64,000 bases of DNA from an uncultured Verrucomicrobiota bacterium (GTDB taxonomy: Bacteria > Verrucomicrobiota > Kiritimatiellia > CAIVKH01). The stretch lies in contig CALMUP010000019.1 of assembly GCA_937872895.1 (NCBI GenBank), positions 1 through 64,000 on the forward strand, given 5' to 3'. Under the pieces are notes generated by a model. That model ran no database searches. It saw nothing but the letters and a program-made list of their open reading frames with translations, and had not been told where the DNA came from. Positions 26,763 through 35,960 of the stretch are shown here, piece after piece (positions within the stretch are counted from its first letter, which is position 1; the number at the start of each line of letters is the position of its first letter). Both the position numbers and the translations under genes were made by a program.

Positions 26763-28181
26763 TCAGGGAGCGGGCACGATCCGGTCGACCGCGCGCAGGG
26801 CGCTCTTGATGCAGTCGGGCATGCCGACGCCGTGGTAGGAGCTGCCGGCGAGGTGCAGGCCGGGCATGGTGGCGGCGATCGCTTCCATCCCGGCCACGCG
26901 GTCGAGGTGGCCGACGTCGTATTGCGGATTGCCCTTGGGCCAGCGGTAGATCTTCGCGAACAGCGGCGGGGCCTTGATGCCGAAGAGCGTGGCGTACTCG
27001 TCGCGCACCATCGCGACCAGCGTTTCGTCGTCCTGCTCGGCGAGCGCCTCGTCGCGGTAACCGCCGACGAAGGCGCGCATCAGCGCGCACCCGGCCGGGG
27101 CGCGGTGCTTGAACTTGGTCGAGGCCCAGGTGCAGGCGATGAGCCGGCGTTTCTCGCGGGGCGGGATGATCACGCCGAATCCGTCGAGCGGCCGTTCCGC
27201 CGGAATGTCGTCGAGCATGTAGGCGAGCGACACGGTGGCGGTGCTGACGAAACGGATGCCGCGCAGCGCCGCGGACAACGCGGGCAGGAACGGCGCAACC
27301 AGCGGCGCGGCGTGGTGCGCGGGCACGGCGAGGATCACGTCATCGACGGTCAGCGAGCCGCGTTCCGCGCCGGCGAGCGACAAGGTCCAGCCATCGTCCC
27401 CGCGCGACAACGCGGCGACCTTCGTGCCGGCAAGCAGGCGCGCGGTGATGCGTTCGCGCAGGGCCTCGACCAGTTGCTGCATGCCGCCGCGCAACGTGTT
27501 GAACATGGCGTTGCCGGCCGCGACCGGCCCGCTGCGTTTCGGCGGATTCCGCTTCATGGCCCTCGCCGCGCGGATCAGGCTTCCGTGTTTCTTCTCCATC
27601 TCGAGGAACGACGGGAAGGTGCTGCGCATGCTCAGCTTGTCGGGATCGCTGACGAAGATGCCGGCCATCAAGGGTCCGGCGAACTGGTCCACCGCCTCGC
27701 GTCCGAGGCGACGGCCGATGAATCCACCGAGCGACTCGTCGCCCTCGACCGGGCGCGGCGGCAACAGCGCCTCGAGGGCCATGCGGATCTTGCCGAACGG
27801 ACTGATCAGCGGCGTGGTCACAAACGGCCAGAGCTTCGTGGGAATGCTCAACCGAAAGCCGCTCGGGAACTGGACCAGCCTGCCGCGGTGCAGCATGTAC
27901 ACCTTGTTTTCCAACTGGTTGTTGGGGATGAGGTGTTCGGACAGACCGAGCTCGTGGCACAAGGCGAGGCACCAGGGCTTGTCGGTCACGAAGGAATCCG
28001 GTCCGCCCTCGACGACGAAATCGCGGTCGACGTCGGTGATGATCTTCCCGCCGATGCGCGGAGCCGCCTCGATCAGGGTCACCTCGAGGGCGAGGCCGGC
28101 CGCGCGGGCGCGTTGCTCCAGGTAGTAGGCTGCCGCCAGGCCGGTGATGCCGGCCCCCACGATGGCGACACGGCGGGCCAT
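26763..28181 (-). CDS. hemY: Protoporphyrinogen/coproporphyrinogen oxidase (HemY/CgoX type)
   Basis: 472 residues. An FAD-binding Rossmann motif VAIVGAGITGLAAAYYLE opens the protein, followed by IGGKI and VEGGPDSF; the C-terminus has LHLAGSSYHGVGMPDCIKS, the second FAD-contact region of the HemG/HemY (PPOX) family. The oxygen-dependent enzyme oxidises protoporphyrinogen IX or, in the coproporphyrin-dependent route, coproporphyrinogen III. The presence of hemQ in the same operon favours the second substrate. Its ATG overlaps the hemE stop by one base, making it the last gene of hemL-hemQ-hemE-hemY. Confidence 0.9.
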   Translation of the reverse strand: MARRVAIVGAGITGLAAAYYLEQRARAAGLALEVTLIEAAPRIGGKIITDVDRDFVVEGGPDSFVTDKPWCLALCHELGLSEHLIPNNQLENKVYMLHRGRLVQFPSGFRLSIPTKLWPFVTTPLISPFGKIRMALEALLPPRPVEGDESLGGFIGRRLGREAVDQFAGPLMAGIFVSDPDKLSMRSTFPSFLEMEKKHGSLIRAARAMKRNPPKRSGPVAAGNAMFNTLRGGMQQLVEALRERITARLLAGTKVAALSRGDDGWTLSLAGAERGSLTVDDVILAVPAHHAAPLVAPFLPALSAALRGIRFVSTATVSLAYMLDDIPAERPLDGFGVIIPPREKRRLIACTWASTKFKHRAPAGCALMRAFVGGYRDEALAEQDDETLVAMVRDEYATLFGIKAPPLFAKIYRWPKGNPQYDVGHLDRVAGMEAIAATMPGLHLAGSSYHGVGMPDCIKSALRAVDRIVPAP

Positions 28182-29233
28182 CAGGGACTTCCCTTCGGCG
28201 AGGCCGCGGCGCGGTAGCCCTGCACGAGGCGCACCAGCTCGGCCACGTGGGCGGGATCGGTCTGCTTGAGCACGCCGTGGCCGAGGTTGAAAATGAAGCC
28301 GGGACGGTGGCCGACCTTGTCGAGGATGGCGCGGGCGCGCCGCTCCATGATCGCACCGCCGGCGACCAGCGTCATCGGGTCCAGGTTGCCCTGCACCGCG
28401 ACGCCCAGACCGAGGCGGTTCCATGCCTCGAGGATGTCCACCCGGTTGTCGATGCCGATCACGGTGCCGCCCGCCTCCTTCAACTCGGCGAGCAGGCCGG
28501 TCGCGCCGGTGGCGAAATGGATGGCCGGGACCTCCGGGTACGACACGGCGAGCCGGTCGAACACGTAGCGCGAATACGGCAGCACGAACTCGCGGTAGTC
28601 GTCGGGCCCGAGCAGACCGGCCCAGCTGTCGAACAGCTGCACGGCCTGCGCCCCGGCCTGGATCTGCGCGAGCAGGTATGCGGCGGCGGCGGTGGCGAGA
28701 CGCTGCATCAACGCATGCCACGCCTTCGGCTCGGAGGCCATCAGGCGGCGGGCCTTCTCGTACTCCTTCGACGACTGGCCCTCGACGGCGTAACAGGCGA
28801 GGGTGAAGGGCGCGCCGCAGAAACCGATCAGCGGCGTCTTGCCGTCGAGCTCGCGGCGCACCACCCGGATCGCATCGAGGGTGAAGGCGGTCGCGGCCGG
28901 ATCGGCGGTCTCCGGCCAGGTGGCGATCATCGCGGCGGTGGCGGGCTGTTCGATCACCGGACCGCGCCCGCTGACGAAGGTGAGTTTCAGGCCGAACCCC
29001 TCGAGGATGGGCAGGATGTCGGAAAAGATGATCGCGGCATCGACCCCGAACGCCCGCACCGGCTGCAGCGTCACCTCGGCGGCCATCGCCGGGTCGCGGA
29101 TCATGTCGAGCAGGCTGTGCTTCTCGCGGATCGCCCGGTACTCCGGCATGTAACGGCCGGCCTGGCGCATCAGCCAGATCGGCACATGGTCGACCGCCTC
29201 GCGGCGGCAGGCGCGCAGGAACCGGTGGCTCAC
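28181..29233 (-). CDS. hemE: Uroporphyrinogen decarboxylase
   Basis: 350 residues, GTG start overlapping the hemQ stop (GTGA). The conserved N-terminal signature PIWLMRQAGRYMPEYR (about 19-34) carries the substrate-binding arginines, FSDIL and GFCGAPFTLA follow, and the C-terminus has FNLGHGVLKQT. The enzyme decarboxylates the four acetate side chains of uroporphyrinogen III to give coproporphyrinogen III, the branch point of haem synthesis in the cytoplasm. Confidence 0.95.
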   Translation of the reverse strand: MSHRFLRACRREAVDHVPIWLMRQAGRYMPEYRAIREKHSLLDMIRDPAMAAEVTLQPVRAFGVDAAIIFSDILPILEGFGLKLTFVSGRGPVIEQPATAAMIATWPETADPAATAFTLDAIRVVRRELDGKTPLIGFCGAPFTLACYAVEGQSSKEYEKARRLMASEPKAWHALMQRLATAAAAYLLAQIQAGAQAVQLFDSWAGLLGPDDYREFVLPYSRYVFDRLAVSYPEVPAIHFATGATGLLAELKEAGGTVIGIDNRVDILEAWNRLGLGVAVQGNLDPMTLVAGGAIMERRARAILDKVGHRPGFIFNLGHGVLKQTDPAHVAELVRLVQGYRAAASPKGSP

Positions 29234-29961
29234 GCCACCACCTGCTGCCACGCGGCCTTGCCGATGAAGAAGGGACCGAGGCTCTCGAGGAACTCCGAGG
29301 TCTGGCGCGTCTTGCGCATCGCCTGCACCATGGCCGAGAGCGGGAACAGGTCCTTGCCGATCAGGCCGATGACGAAGTCGTTGTCGTTCCTGTCGATGCC
29401 GCGGCAATCGAGGCGGATATCGTAGCCGAGGTCGCCCGCGCTGAACAACGCGCCGAGCTGGCCGTGTTCGCCGAGGATGGCCTTCTGCTCCTCGGCGGGC
29501 AGGCGCTCGAAGGCCCCGGCACGGCGCAGCGGGTACCAGACCGCCCACGGCCATTCGGGATTGGTCAGGCGGTGGACCGGGCGGTTGACCAGGACGTGAT
29601 CGAGATCGGCCTCGTAGCCGATCGAGTACGAGCGGCCGAGCATCGTGTATTCCGGTTTCGGCATCAGGTCGGCGAACACCGGGGCATGGAACAGGTCGCG
29701 CCACGGGCCGAGGAGGAAATCCGGATCCTCGCTGGCGGTCATGATGCCGATGCCGAAGGGATCGTTCAGGTCGCGGTACACGGCGATCGGGGCCTTCACC
29801 GCGCGCACCGCATCGATGACCGCGGCGAGGTTCGCGCATTCACCGAAGGCCAGCAGCTGCATGAACAGGCGGCGGTTCGAGCGGATGACCTGGCCGCGCA
29901 CGTCGCGCCCCTTTTCGCTCAGGTCGGGCAGGCCGGTTTTCTCGTCGACAGGAAGGCTCAT
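29230..29961 (-). CDS. hemQ: Chlorite-dismutase-family HemQ, coproheme decarboxylase
   Basis: 243 residues. The C-terminal half matches HemQ: VWYPLRRAGAFERLPAEEQ, then the haem-ligand histidine in EHG (His166), and the ending LGPFFIGK. Tyr143 of WYP is in the place of the catalytic tyrosine of coproheme decarboxylases. HemQ converts iron-coproporphyrin III to haem b with peroxide. It sits between hemL and hemE, with four-base overlaps on both sides. HemQ is best known from Gram-positive bacteria; here it occurs with lipid A genes in the same window. No hemH is in the window. Confidence 0.85.
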   Translation of the reverse strand: MSLPVDEKTGLPDLSEKGRDVRGQVIRSNRRLFMQLLAFGECANLAAVIDAVRAVKAPIAVYRDLNDPFGIGIMTASEDPDFLLGPWRDLFHAPVFADLMPKPEYTMLGRSYSIGYEADLDHVLVNRPVHRLTNPEWPWAVWYPLRRAGAFERLPAEEQKAILGEHGQLGALFSAGDLGYDIRLDCRGIDRNDNDFVIGLIGKDLFPLSAMVQAMRKTRQTSEFLESLGPFFIGKAAWQQVVA

Positions 29962-31241
29962 GATGCAAGGTCCTCGAAGGCGGCGTTCCAGGCCGCGATG
30001 GTTCGCTCCAGGTGTTCGTCGGTGTGGGCGATGGACAGGAAACTGACCTCGAAGGCCGAGGGCGGCATGTACACGCCGCGGTCGAGCAGCGCGTGGAAGG
30101 CGCGCACGTAGCGGTCCTTGTCGGTGCGCAGGACGTCGTCGAAGTCGCGCACGGCGAGGTCGCCGAAGAACACCGAGAACACGCTGCCGATGGTCGGGAT
30201 GGTCACCGGGATGCCGCGGCGCGAGGCCCCGATCTTCAACGCGGCGACGAGGGTCTCGGTCTTCTGGCGCAGCGCGGCGTAGGGCGGATTCTCCTTGAGA
30301 TACCGCAGCGTGGCGAGGCCGCCCGCGACCGACACCGGGTTGCCGCTGAGCGTGCCGGCCTGGTACACGTCGCCGAGCGGGGCGAGGCGTTCCATGATGT
30401 CGGCGCGGCCGCCGATCGCCCCGACCGGCAAGCCACCGCCGATGATCTTGCCGAGGCAGGTCAGGTCCGGGTTGACCCCGCACAGGTTCTGGTAGCCGCC
30501 GAAGGTGAAGCGGAACCCGTTGATCACCTCGTCGAAGATCAGCAACGCCCCGGCGCGGGTTGCGCGTTCGCGCAGGCCGGTCAGGAAATCGGCATCGGGC
30601 AGGATCAGCCCGACATTCGCGGCCACCGGTTCGACCACGATCGCGGCGAGGTCCGAGCCGTGCGCGGCCAGCACCGCATCGACATCCTCGAGGTGGTTGT
30701 AGCGGGCGACCAGCGTGTTCGCCGCGCAGCCCTGCGGCACGCCGGCCGAGGAGGCCGAGGCGATCCCGGCGACACCGCTGCCCGCCTTGACCAGCATGCA
30801 ATCGGCGTGGCCGTGGTAGCAGCCGCTGAACTTCAACACCTTCTCGCGGCCGGTGAAGCCGCGGGCCAGCCGGATCGCGGTCATGCAGGCCTCGGTGCCC
30901 GAACTGACCAGGCGCACCCGTTCCATCGACGGGATGGCCTCGCGGATCAGCTCCGCCATCTCGATCTCCGCCTCGGTGGTCACCGCGTAGCTCGTACCGA
31001 GGGTCACCGCCTCCTGCACCGCCCCGACCACCGACGGGTGGGCGTGGCCCAGGATCAGCGGTCCGAAGGAGAGGCAGTAGTCGATCAGACGGCGGCCATC
31101 GGTCGTCTCGAGCTCCGCCCCCTCCGCGCGTTTCGCGTAAATGGGATTCCCGCCCACGGATCGGAACGCGCGGACCGGGCTGTTCACCCCGCCCGGCATC
31201 GCGTTTTCAGCCCTGCGCTTCAACTCGGTTTGCGTCGTCAT
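29958..31241 (-). CDS. hemL: Glutamate-1-semialdehyde 2,1-aminomutase
   Basis: 427 residues. A fold-type I PLP enzyme: the N-terminal PGGVNSPVRAF is diagnostic, LVSSGTEACMTAIRLAR binds cofactor phosphate, LLIFDEVINGFR holds the Asp that pairs with PLP nitrogen, and the Schiff-base lysine is in TCLGKIIGGGLPVGA. It makes 5-aminolevulinate in the C5 pathway. First gene of the haem operon. A weak -10 (TATCGT) lies ten bases before the ATG. An open frame extends further upstream but lacks the family signature. Confidence 0.95.
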   Translation of the reverse strand: MTTQTELKRRAENAMPGGVNSPVRAFRSVGGNPIYAKRAEGAELETTDGRRLIDYCLSFGPLILGHAHPSVVGAVQEAVTLGTSYAVTTEAEIEMAELIREAIPSMERVRLVSSGTEACMTAIRLARGFTGREKVLKFSGCYHGHADCMLVKAGSGVAGIASASSAGVPQGCAANTLVARYNHLEDVDAVLAAHGSDLAAIVVEPVAANVGLILPDADFLTGLRERATRAGALLIFDEVINGFRFTFGGYQNLCGVNPDLTCLGKIIGGGLPVGAIGGRADIMERLAPLGDVYQAGTLSGNPVSVAGGLATLRYLKENPPYAALRQKTETLVAALKIGASRRGIPVTIPTIGSVFSVFFGDLAVRDFDDVLRTDKDRYVRAFHALLDRGVYMPPSAFEVSFLSIAHTDEHLERTIAAWNAAFEDLAS

Positions 31242-31330
31242 AGAGGCGTAAACGATACTCCATCGCACGGCACGGGGCGAAGAAAAAAACGATTGCCGGG
31301 CCGGTCGGTTCTGCCCGAATATAGATCTAC

Positions 31331-31543
31331 ATGAATCCTGATCACATACTCTCCGCCCAACTTGTTCGTGAAGAATCCGCCAAGCGGGACCGCCATCTCG
31401 ATCAGGCCGGGCATGTGCGCTCGCTGCTGCGTTTCCTTGCGGATTTCGACCGGAACCAACCCATGCCGAGGAATTCGATTCCCGCGTGCTGGGCCAACGA
31501 GGAACGGATCCTGCGCCGCCGGCAACGTGTAACCCCGCACTGA
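31331..31543 (+). CDS. Small hypothetical protein
   Basis: 70 residues, no signal peptide or membrane helix, rich in Arg, Asp and His. TATAGA (31320-31325) lies five bases before the ATG, similar to the leaderless promoters of neighbouring genes, which is the main support for expression. It precedes another small ORF by a few bases. Nothing recognised; it could be spurious. Confidence 0.4.
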   Translation: MNPDHILSAQLVREESAKRDRHLDQAGHVRSLLRFLADFDRNQPMPRNSIPACWANEERILRRRQRVTPH

Positions 31544-31548
31544 CCACC

Positions 31549-31701
31549 ATGGATGCACGACTCAAGGATTTCCTGCAGGGCCTGCTGCACCGGGCCATCC
31601 ACTCCGCCATCTTCGCGGCTTTCTGGAAGATGCCGCTGACCTGGGTGCTGATCGCGCTGGCCGCGATGATCGGCATCGCCATCGCGTTCGGGCTGTATTA
31701 G
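31549..31701 (+). CDS. Small single-pass membrane protein
   Basis: 50 residues. A basic, amphipathic N-terminal helix (MDARLKDFLQGLLHRAIHS) is followed by one transmembrane helix (about 28-48, WVLIALAAMIGIAIAFGLY), a layout common for small envelope proteins of unknown role. It begins five bases after the preceding small ORF stops and its end overlaps the rlmF stop on the other strand by four bases. Too short for a firm family call. Confidence 0.55.
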   Translation: MDARLKDFLQGLLHRAIHSAIFAAFWKMPLTWVLIALAAMIGIAIAFGLY

Positions 31702-32588
31702 GTGGCCGCCGGCTCGAAGGTCCACGCGAGCAGGCGTGTCGGTTTGACCCCCAGCGCCCACCCGATGACCCGGACCTCCGCCGCGCCCGCCGCGACCAGC
31801 CGTCGCCGCAGCGCGGGCAGGCGTCCATCGCTCGAGACCAGCGTCGTGAACCACCGGCACAACCGCGGCCGCGCCGCGCTCTCGTCGATCATCCGCCCGA
31901 GAAATCCGTCCTCCCCGCCCGCGCACCACAACTCGTGCGCGCTTCCGCCGAAATGGCGTGCCGGAGGTCCGGCATCCGACACACCCAGGGCGCGCAGCTT
32001 GCGCCGCGTGGCCGCATCCGCCTCCTCCTCGCTGGCGAAGAACGGCGGATTGCACAACGAGGCGGCGAAGCGCTCGCCCGGCCGGGTCACCCCGGCGAAG
32101 ACCTGCAGCGGGTCGGGCTGCCGGCGGATCTCCACCCTTCCCGCGAGCACCGGATTGCGCGCGACCAGGTCGCCCGCCCACGCGGCGGCGGCCGGATCGC
32201 ATTCCGTGCCGACGAAACGCCATCCGTAGGCTGCGGCACCGATCGCCGGATAGATCACGCTCGCCCCGGTGCCGATGTCGAGCAGTGCGGCCTCGCGGGC
32301 GTCCGGTCCGAGCAGGTCGGCAAGGTGGTGGATCAGGTCGGCCCGGCCCGGCACCGGCGGACACAATGCGCCCGGCGGCAACGACCAGTCGTCGAGCCCG
32401 TACCCGGTCAGCAACAGCGCCCGGTTCAGGGCGCGCACGGATTCCGGGTCGGTGAAATCGATGGTCGGTCCGCCGCGTACATGTTCGACCACCCGCGCGG
32501 CGAGTTCCGGGCAGCGCGCGGTCAGCACGGTGTAGTCGTAGCCGTCGCGGTGGAGGTTGCGTGGATGGTGGCCTGGATGAATCGGCAT
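31698..32588 (-). CDS. rlmF: 23S rRNA (adenine1618-N6)-methyltransferase
   Basis: 296 residues. A Rossmann methyltransferase with LLDIGTGASVIYPAIGA (SAM loop, about 100), GTECDP on the second strand and CNPPFFAS (NPPF catalytic motif for N6-adenine, about 170). The N-terminal start HPGHHPRNLHRDGYDY and the ENGGEDGFLGRMIDES-like stretch after the NPPF motif (here GGEDGFLGRMIDES) are characteristic of RlmF, which modifies A1618 of 23S rRNA. Transcribed divergently from the SPFH pair. Confidence 0.9.
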   Translation of the reverse strand: MPIHPGHHPRNLHRDGYDYTVLTARCPELAARVVEHVRGGPTIDFTDPESVRALNRALLLTGYGLDDWSLPPGALCPPVPGRADLIHHLADLLGPDAREAALLDIGTGASVIYPAIGAAAYGWRFVGTECDPAAAAWAGDLVARNPVLAGRVEIRRQPDPLQVFAGVTRPGERFAASLCNPPFFASEEEADAATRRKLRALGVSDAGPPARHFGGSAHELWCAGGEDGFLGRMIDESAARPRLCRWFTTLVSSDGRLPALRRRLVAAGAAEVRVIGWALGVKPTRLLAWTFEPAAT

Positions 32589-32604
32589 CGGTGACACGCT
32601 GCGT

Positions 32605-32633
32605 GTTATGCGGCGGGGTGGCCTGACGCACAA
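32605..32633 (-). promoter_or_regulatory. Putative rlmF promoter
   Basis: On the minus strand: TTGTGC (32633-32628), 17-nt spacer, CATAAC (32610-32605), then 16 bases to the ATG at 32588. Confidence 0.4.
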
Positions 32634-32663
32634 GCCCAAACCGCGGACGGCGGGGCGGTAGGT

Positions 32664-32693
32664 TTGGACAGCGCCTCCCCGGTTTGCTACGGT
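32664..32693 (+). promoter_or_regulatory. Putative promoter of the SPFH/CaCA operon
   Basis: TTGGAC (32664-32669), 18-nt spacer, TACGGT (32688-32693). A leader of about 25 nt follows, with AAAGG before the ATG at 32725, so this operon seems to use a normal ribosome-binding site. Confidence 0.45.
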
Positions 32694-32724
32694 GTGCGGC
32701 ACCAAGGACAGAAAGGTTGACTGT

Positions 32725-34257
32725 ATGAACACACCCACCCAACCCACCCGGCCGTGGCAGACGCGGCGGAGCGGGAACCTCCAGTTGCCGGCCTTGCCGA
32801 TCGGTGCGTTGCTCATCGTGCTGGCCCTCGGCGGCCTGCCGGTCTTCTTCTGGTTCTTCTGCCGCATCGAACCCGGCGCGGACCAGATCGCGGTCCTGGT
32901 CCGCAAGACCGGCGACAACCTGCCGAGCGGGCAGATCATCGCCACCGAACCGGGCCAGAAGGGCATCCAGCTCGAGGTGCTTTCGGCCGGCCGTTATTTC
33001 CGCAACCCCTACACCTGGGGTTGGGAGATCCAGCGGGTCACCGACATCCCGGCCGGACAGCTCGGTGTGATGACGCGGCTCCATGGCCAGGATCTACCGC
33101 CCGGCCAGATCATCGCCGGCGACGGCACGAAGGGCATCCTCCCCGACATCCTCGGCCCCGGCAAATACTTCCTCAACCCCTATGCGTTCCACATCGAGGT
33201 GTACGACGCGATCTCGATCCGCCCCGGCCATGTCGGCGTCACCATCGCGCTGATCGGCGACGACGTGCTCAGCGCCGAACTCGCCGCCGAACAACGCAAC
33301 ACCATGCTCGTCGCCCCCGGCATCAAGGGCGTGCGCGACGAGGTGCTCGATCCCGGCACCTACTACCTCAACCCGTACATGGTCGATGTGGTGGAGGTGA
33401 ACCTGCAGAGCCAGCGCTACGGGATGAGCGGCGACGACTCGATCAGCTTCCTCACCCTCGACGGCTTCAACGTCACCGTCGAAGGCACGATCGAGTACGG
33501 GATCCAGCGCGACGCCGCCGCCCTGCTGACCCACCGCGTCGGCGACATGGATGACATCATCAAGAAGATCATCCTGCCGCGCGCCCGCGGCTTCAGCCGC
33601 ATCGAGGGCAGCAAGCACCCGGCCATCAACTTCATCGTCGGCGAGACCCGCCAGGGGTTCCAGCGCGACCTCGAGACCCACCTGCGCGAGAAGTGCACCC
33701 CGTGGGGCGTGGACATCAAGTCCGTCCTCGTCCGCAAGATCATCGTGCCCGACGAGATCGCCAGCATCAGCCGCGACCGCGAAGTCGCCGTGCAGAACGC
33801 GTTGAAGTTCGAGCAGCAGATCGACCAGGCCAAGTCGCAGGCCGAGCTGGTGCGCCAGGAGATGCTGGCCGTGCAGAACAAGGAAAAGGTCCAGTCCGAC
33901 ACCGAACGCATCCGCGCGGTGATCAACGCCCAGCAGGTGATGGCGGTGCGGGTCATCGACGCCGAACGCGAACGCGAGGTCGCCCGCCTCGAGGAACAGG
34001 CCGCCTCGCTGCAGGCCGAAGCGGTGATCAAGACCGCCGAGGGCGAACGCGACGCGATCCGCGCCCGCAACGAGGCCGAGGCCTCGGTGCTGCGCGACCA
34101 GGTCGCCGCGTTCAAGGGCGGCATGCCGCTCGCCCGTTACCGTTTCTACCAGCAGGTCGGTCCGCGCATCCAGACGGTGCTCAGCGGCGACCAGGACGGC
34201 GCACTCGGCGCATTGTTCCAGCCGTTCATGCCGGTGAAGCAAGGAGCCACGCCATGA
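32725..34257 (+). CDS. SPFH/Band-7 membrane protein with triplicated N-terminal module
   Basis: 510 residues. One transmembrane helix (about 25-47) is followed by three copies of a roughly 55-65-residue module (about 55-225). Each carries a variant of KTGDNLPSGQIIA, then a KGI-x-x-D/E-V/I-L core, then GPGKYFLNPY. A Band-7/SPFH domain (about 235-370) and an Ala/Glu-rich coiled coil (about 365-470) follow, as in flotillins and stomatins, which form oligomeric membrane scaffolds. Its stop overlaps the start of a second protein of the same plan. Start chosen at MNTPTQ, behind AAAGG. The repeats suggest an elongated external stalk or ring. Confidence 0.82.
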   Translation: MNTPTQPTRPWQTRRSGNLQLPALPIGALLIVLALGGLPVFFWFFCRIEPGADQIAVLVRKTGDNLPSGQIIATEPGQKGIQLEVLSAGRYFRNPYTWGWEIQRVTDIPAGQLGVMTRLHGQDLPPGQIIAGDGTKGILPDILGPGKYFLNPYAFHIEVYDAISIRPGHVGVTIALIGDDVLSAELAAEQRNTMLVAPGIKGVRDEVLDPGTYYLNPYMVDVVEVNLQSQRYGMSGDDSISFLTLDGFNVTVEGTIEYGIQRDAAALLTHRVGDMDDIIKKIILPRARGFSRIEGSKHPAINFIVGETRQGFQRDLETHLREKCTPWGVDIKSVLVRKIIVPDEIASISRDREVAVQNALKFEQQIDQAKSQAELVRQEMLAVQNKEKVQSDTERIRAVINAQQVMAVRVIDAEREREVARLEEQAASLQAEAVIKTAEGERDAIRARNEAEASVLRDQVAAFKGGMPLARYRFYQQVGPRIQTVLSGDQDGALGALFQPFMPVKQGATP

Positions 34258-35960
34258 AGAAGATCAAACCCCTGTTGTCCATCCTCGCCGCCGTGGCCAT
34301 TGCCTACGGCTTCTGGCTCTGGTTCTTCTGCCGGTTCTACGTCCGCCCGAACGAGATGGCGGTGATCATCGCCAAGACCGGCGACCCGCTGCCGCCCGGC
34401 CAGATCCTCGCCCGTGAAGGGCAGAAGGGCGTACAAGCCGATGTGCTCGGCGAAGGCCGCCACTTCCTCGACCCGATCCGGTACGAGCGCCAGATCATGC
34501 CGGCGGTGATGATCCCGCCCGGCAAGGTCGGCGTGGTGACCTCGAAGGTCGGCGACGACCTGCCGCCCGGCGAATTCCTCGCCGACGAAAACCAGAAGGG
34601 GATCTGGCGGCGTGTGCTCGGTCCCGGCAAGTACCGCCTGAACCCCATCGGCTACAACATCACCATCGTCGACGCGATCAGCATCCCGATCGGCTACGCC
34701 GGCGTGGTGACCTCGCTTTCCGGCGAGCAGTCGAAGCCCGGCGCGTTCGCCGAGGCCCGCCAGAAGGGCGTGCGCCGAGACATCCTGCAACCCGGCCTCT
34801 ACTTCGTGAACCCGAAGGAATACAAGGTCGACGTGCTGGAGATCGGCGTGAACCAGGTCTCGCTGCTCGGCAAGGAGGGCGGCGAGGTGATCACCAAGAC
34901 GATGATGGCCGCGCAGAACCAGGCGATGGAGCGGCTGCAGAGCAACGTGCTGGAGCAGCAGCGGCAGAGCCGCCTCGACTACCTGGCGGATGCGGCCCAG
35001 TCGGTGATGCGCCTGCCTCTCGACAAATCCGCGCCGCGCGAGGCCGCCGTGCCCGGACGGAAAACCCGCTCGGTGCAATCCGCCGGCGACTCGATGCCAA
35101 CCCTCGGCCTGGCCCAGTTCGTGGAGTTCCCGTCGCGTGACGGCTTCGAGATCAGCCTCGACATGACCGTCGAGTTCGAGCTGCTGCCCGACCACATCGC
35201 CTCGATCTTCAGCAGCTACGGCGACCTTCCCGCAGTGGTGGACAAGGTGATCATGCCGCAGATCACCTCGATCTCCCGCAACAAGGGCTCGGAGTACCGC
35301 GCCAAGGACTTCATCGTCGGCGAAGGCCGCGAGATCTTCCAGAACGAACTGACCCGCTCGCTTGCCGCCACGCTGAAGTCGAAAAACATCATTGTGCACA
35401 ACGCATTGATCCGCCACGTCGGGGTGCCGATGCAGATCCTTGATCCGATCCAGCAGGCGAGTATCGCCATCGAACAGGACCTGACCAACAAGGAGAAGCA
35501 GAACACCGCGAAGAAACAGGCGGAACTGAACACCGAGCAGACCTTGATCGAGCAACGCCGCCAGCAGGTCGCGCAGGAGACGAGCAAACTCAAGGCGGAG
35601 ATTGCCGCCGACCAGCAGAAGCAGGTCGCGGAGATCGAGGCGGCCACGATGAAGAAAGTCGCCGACATCGCCCGTGAAACCGCAGCGATCCGGGCCGACC
35701 GCGTCCGTAAACTGGCCGACGCCGAAGCCGCCTCGATCAAGATGGTTGAAGGCGAAAAGGCCGGCGGCCTGAAGCTGAAGGCCGGTGCGTTTGGCGACCC
35801 CCAGGCCTTTGCATTGTGGGAATTAGCCTTGAACCTGAACCCGGCCATCACCTTCAACATCCTGCATACCGGACCCGGCACCTTGTGGACCGACCTGCAG
35901 AAGGCCAGGTTGAGCGACGTCGGCGGCGCGGAAGCCGTCAGCGGAAAATCCCCGCAATGA
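34254..35960 (+). CDS. Second SPFH/Band-7 membrane protein with triplicated N-terminal module
   Basis: 568 residues, same layout as its neighbour: an N-terminal transmembrane helix (about 8-26), three modules (about 35-205) with KTGDPLPPGQILA, VGDDLPPGEFLA and a degenerate third copy, each ending in a G-x-Y/H-F/R-L-N/D-P turn, then an SPFH domain interrupted by a charged insertion (about 220-275, glutamine- and alanine-rich), and a coiled coil (about 405-510) rich in Lys, Glu and Gln. The ATG overlaps the previous stop (ATGA). Two non-identical subunits from one operon suggest a hetero-oligomer, as in HflK/HflC. Its own stop overlaps the antiporter start. Confidence 0.82.
   Translation: MKKIKPLLSILAAVAIAYGFWLWFFCRFYVRPNEMAVIIAKTGDPLPPGQILAREGQKGVQADVLGEGRHFLDPIRYERQIMPAVMIPPGKVGVVTSKVGDDLPPGEFLADENQKGIWRRVLGPGKYRLNPIGYNITIVDAISIPIGYAGVVTSLSGEQSKPGAFAEARQKGVRRDILQPGLYFVNPKEYKVDVLEIGVNQVSLLGKEGGEVITKTMMAAQNQAMERLQSNVLEQQRQSRLDYLADAAQSVMRLPLDKSAPREAAVPGRKTRSVQSAGDSMPTLGLAQFVEFPSRDGFEISLDMTVEFELLPDHIASIFSSYGDLPAVVDKVIMPQITSISRNKGSEYRAKDFIVGEGREIFQNELTRSLAATLKSKNIIVHNALIRHVGVPMQILDPIQQASIAIEQDLTNKEKQNTAKKQAELNTEQTLIEQRRQQVAQETSKLKAEIAADQQKQVAEIEAATMKKVADIARETAAIRADRVRKLADAEAASIKMVEGEKAGGLKLKAGAFGDPQAFALWELALNLNPAITFNILHTGPGTLWTDLQKARLSDVGGAEAVSGKSPQ

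Noticed and set aside
28184-28721. Apparent N-terminal extension of hemY
   Set aside because: It lies within hemE in another frame; the FAD motif begins directly after the ATG at 28181.
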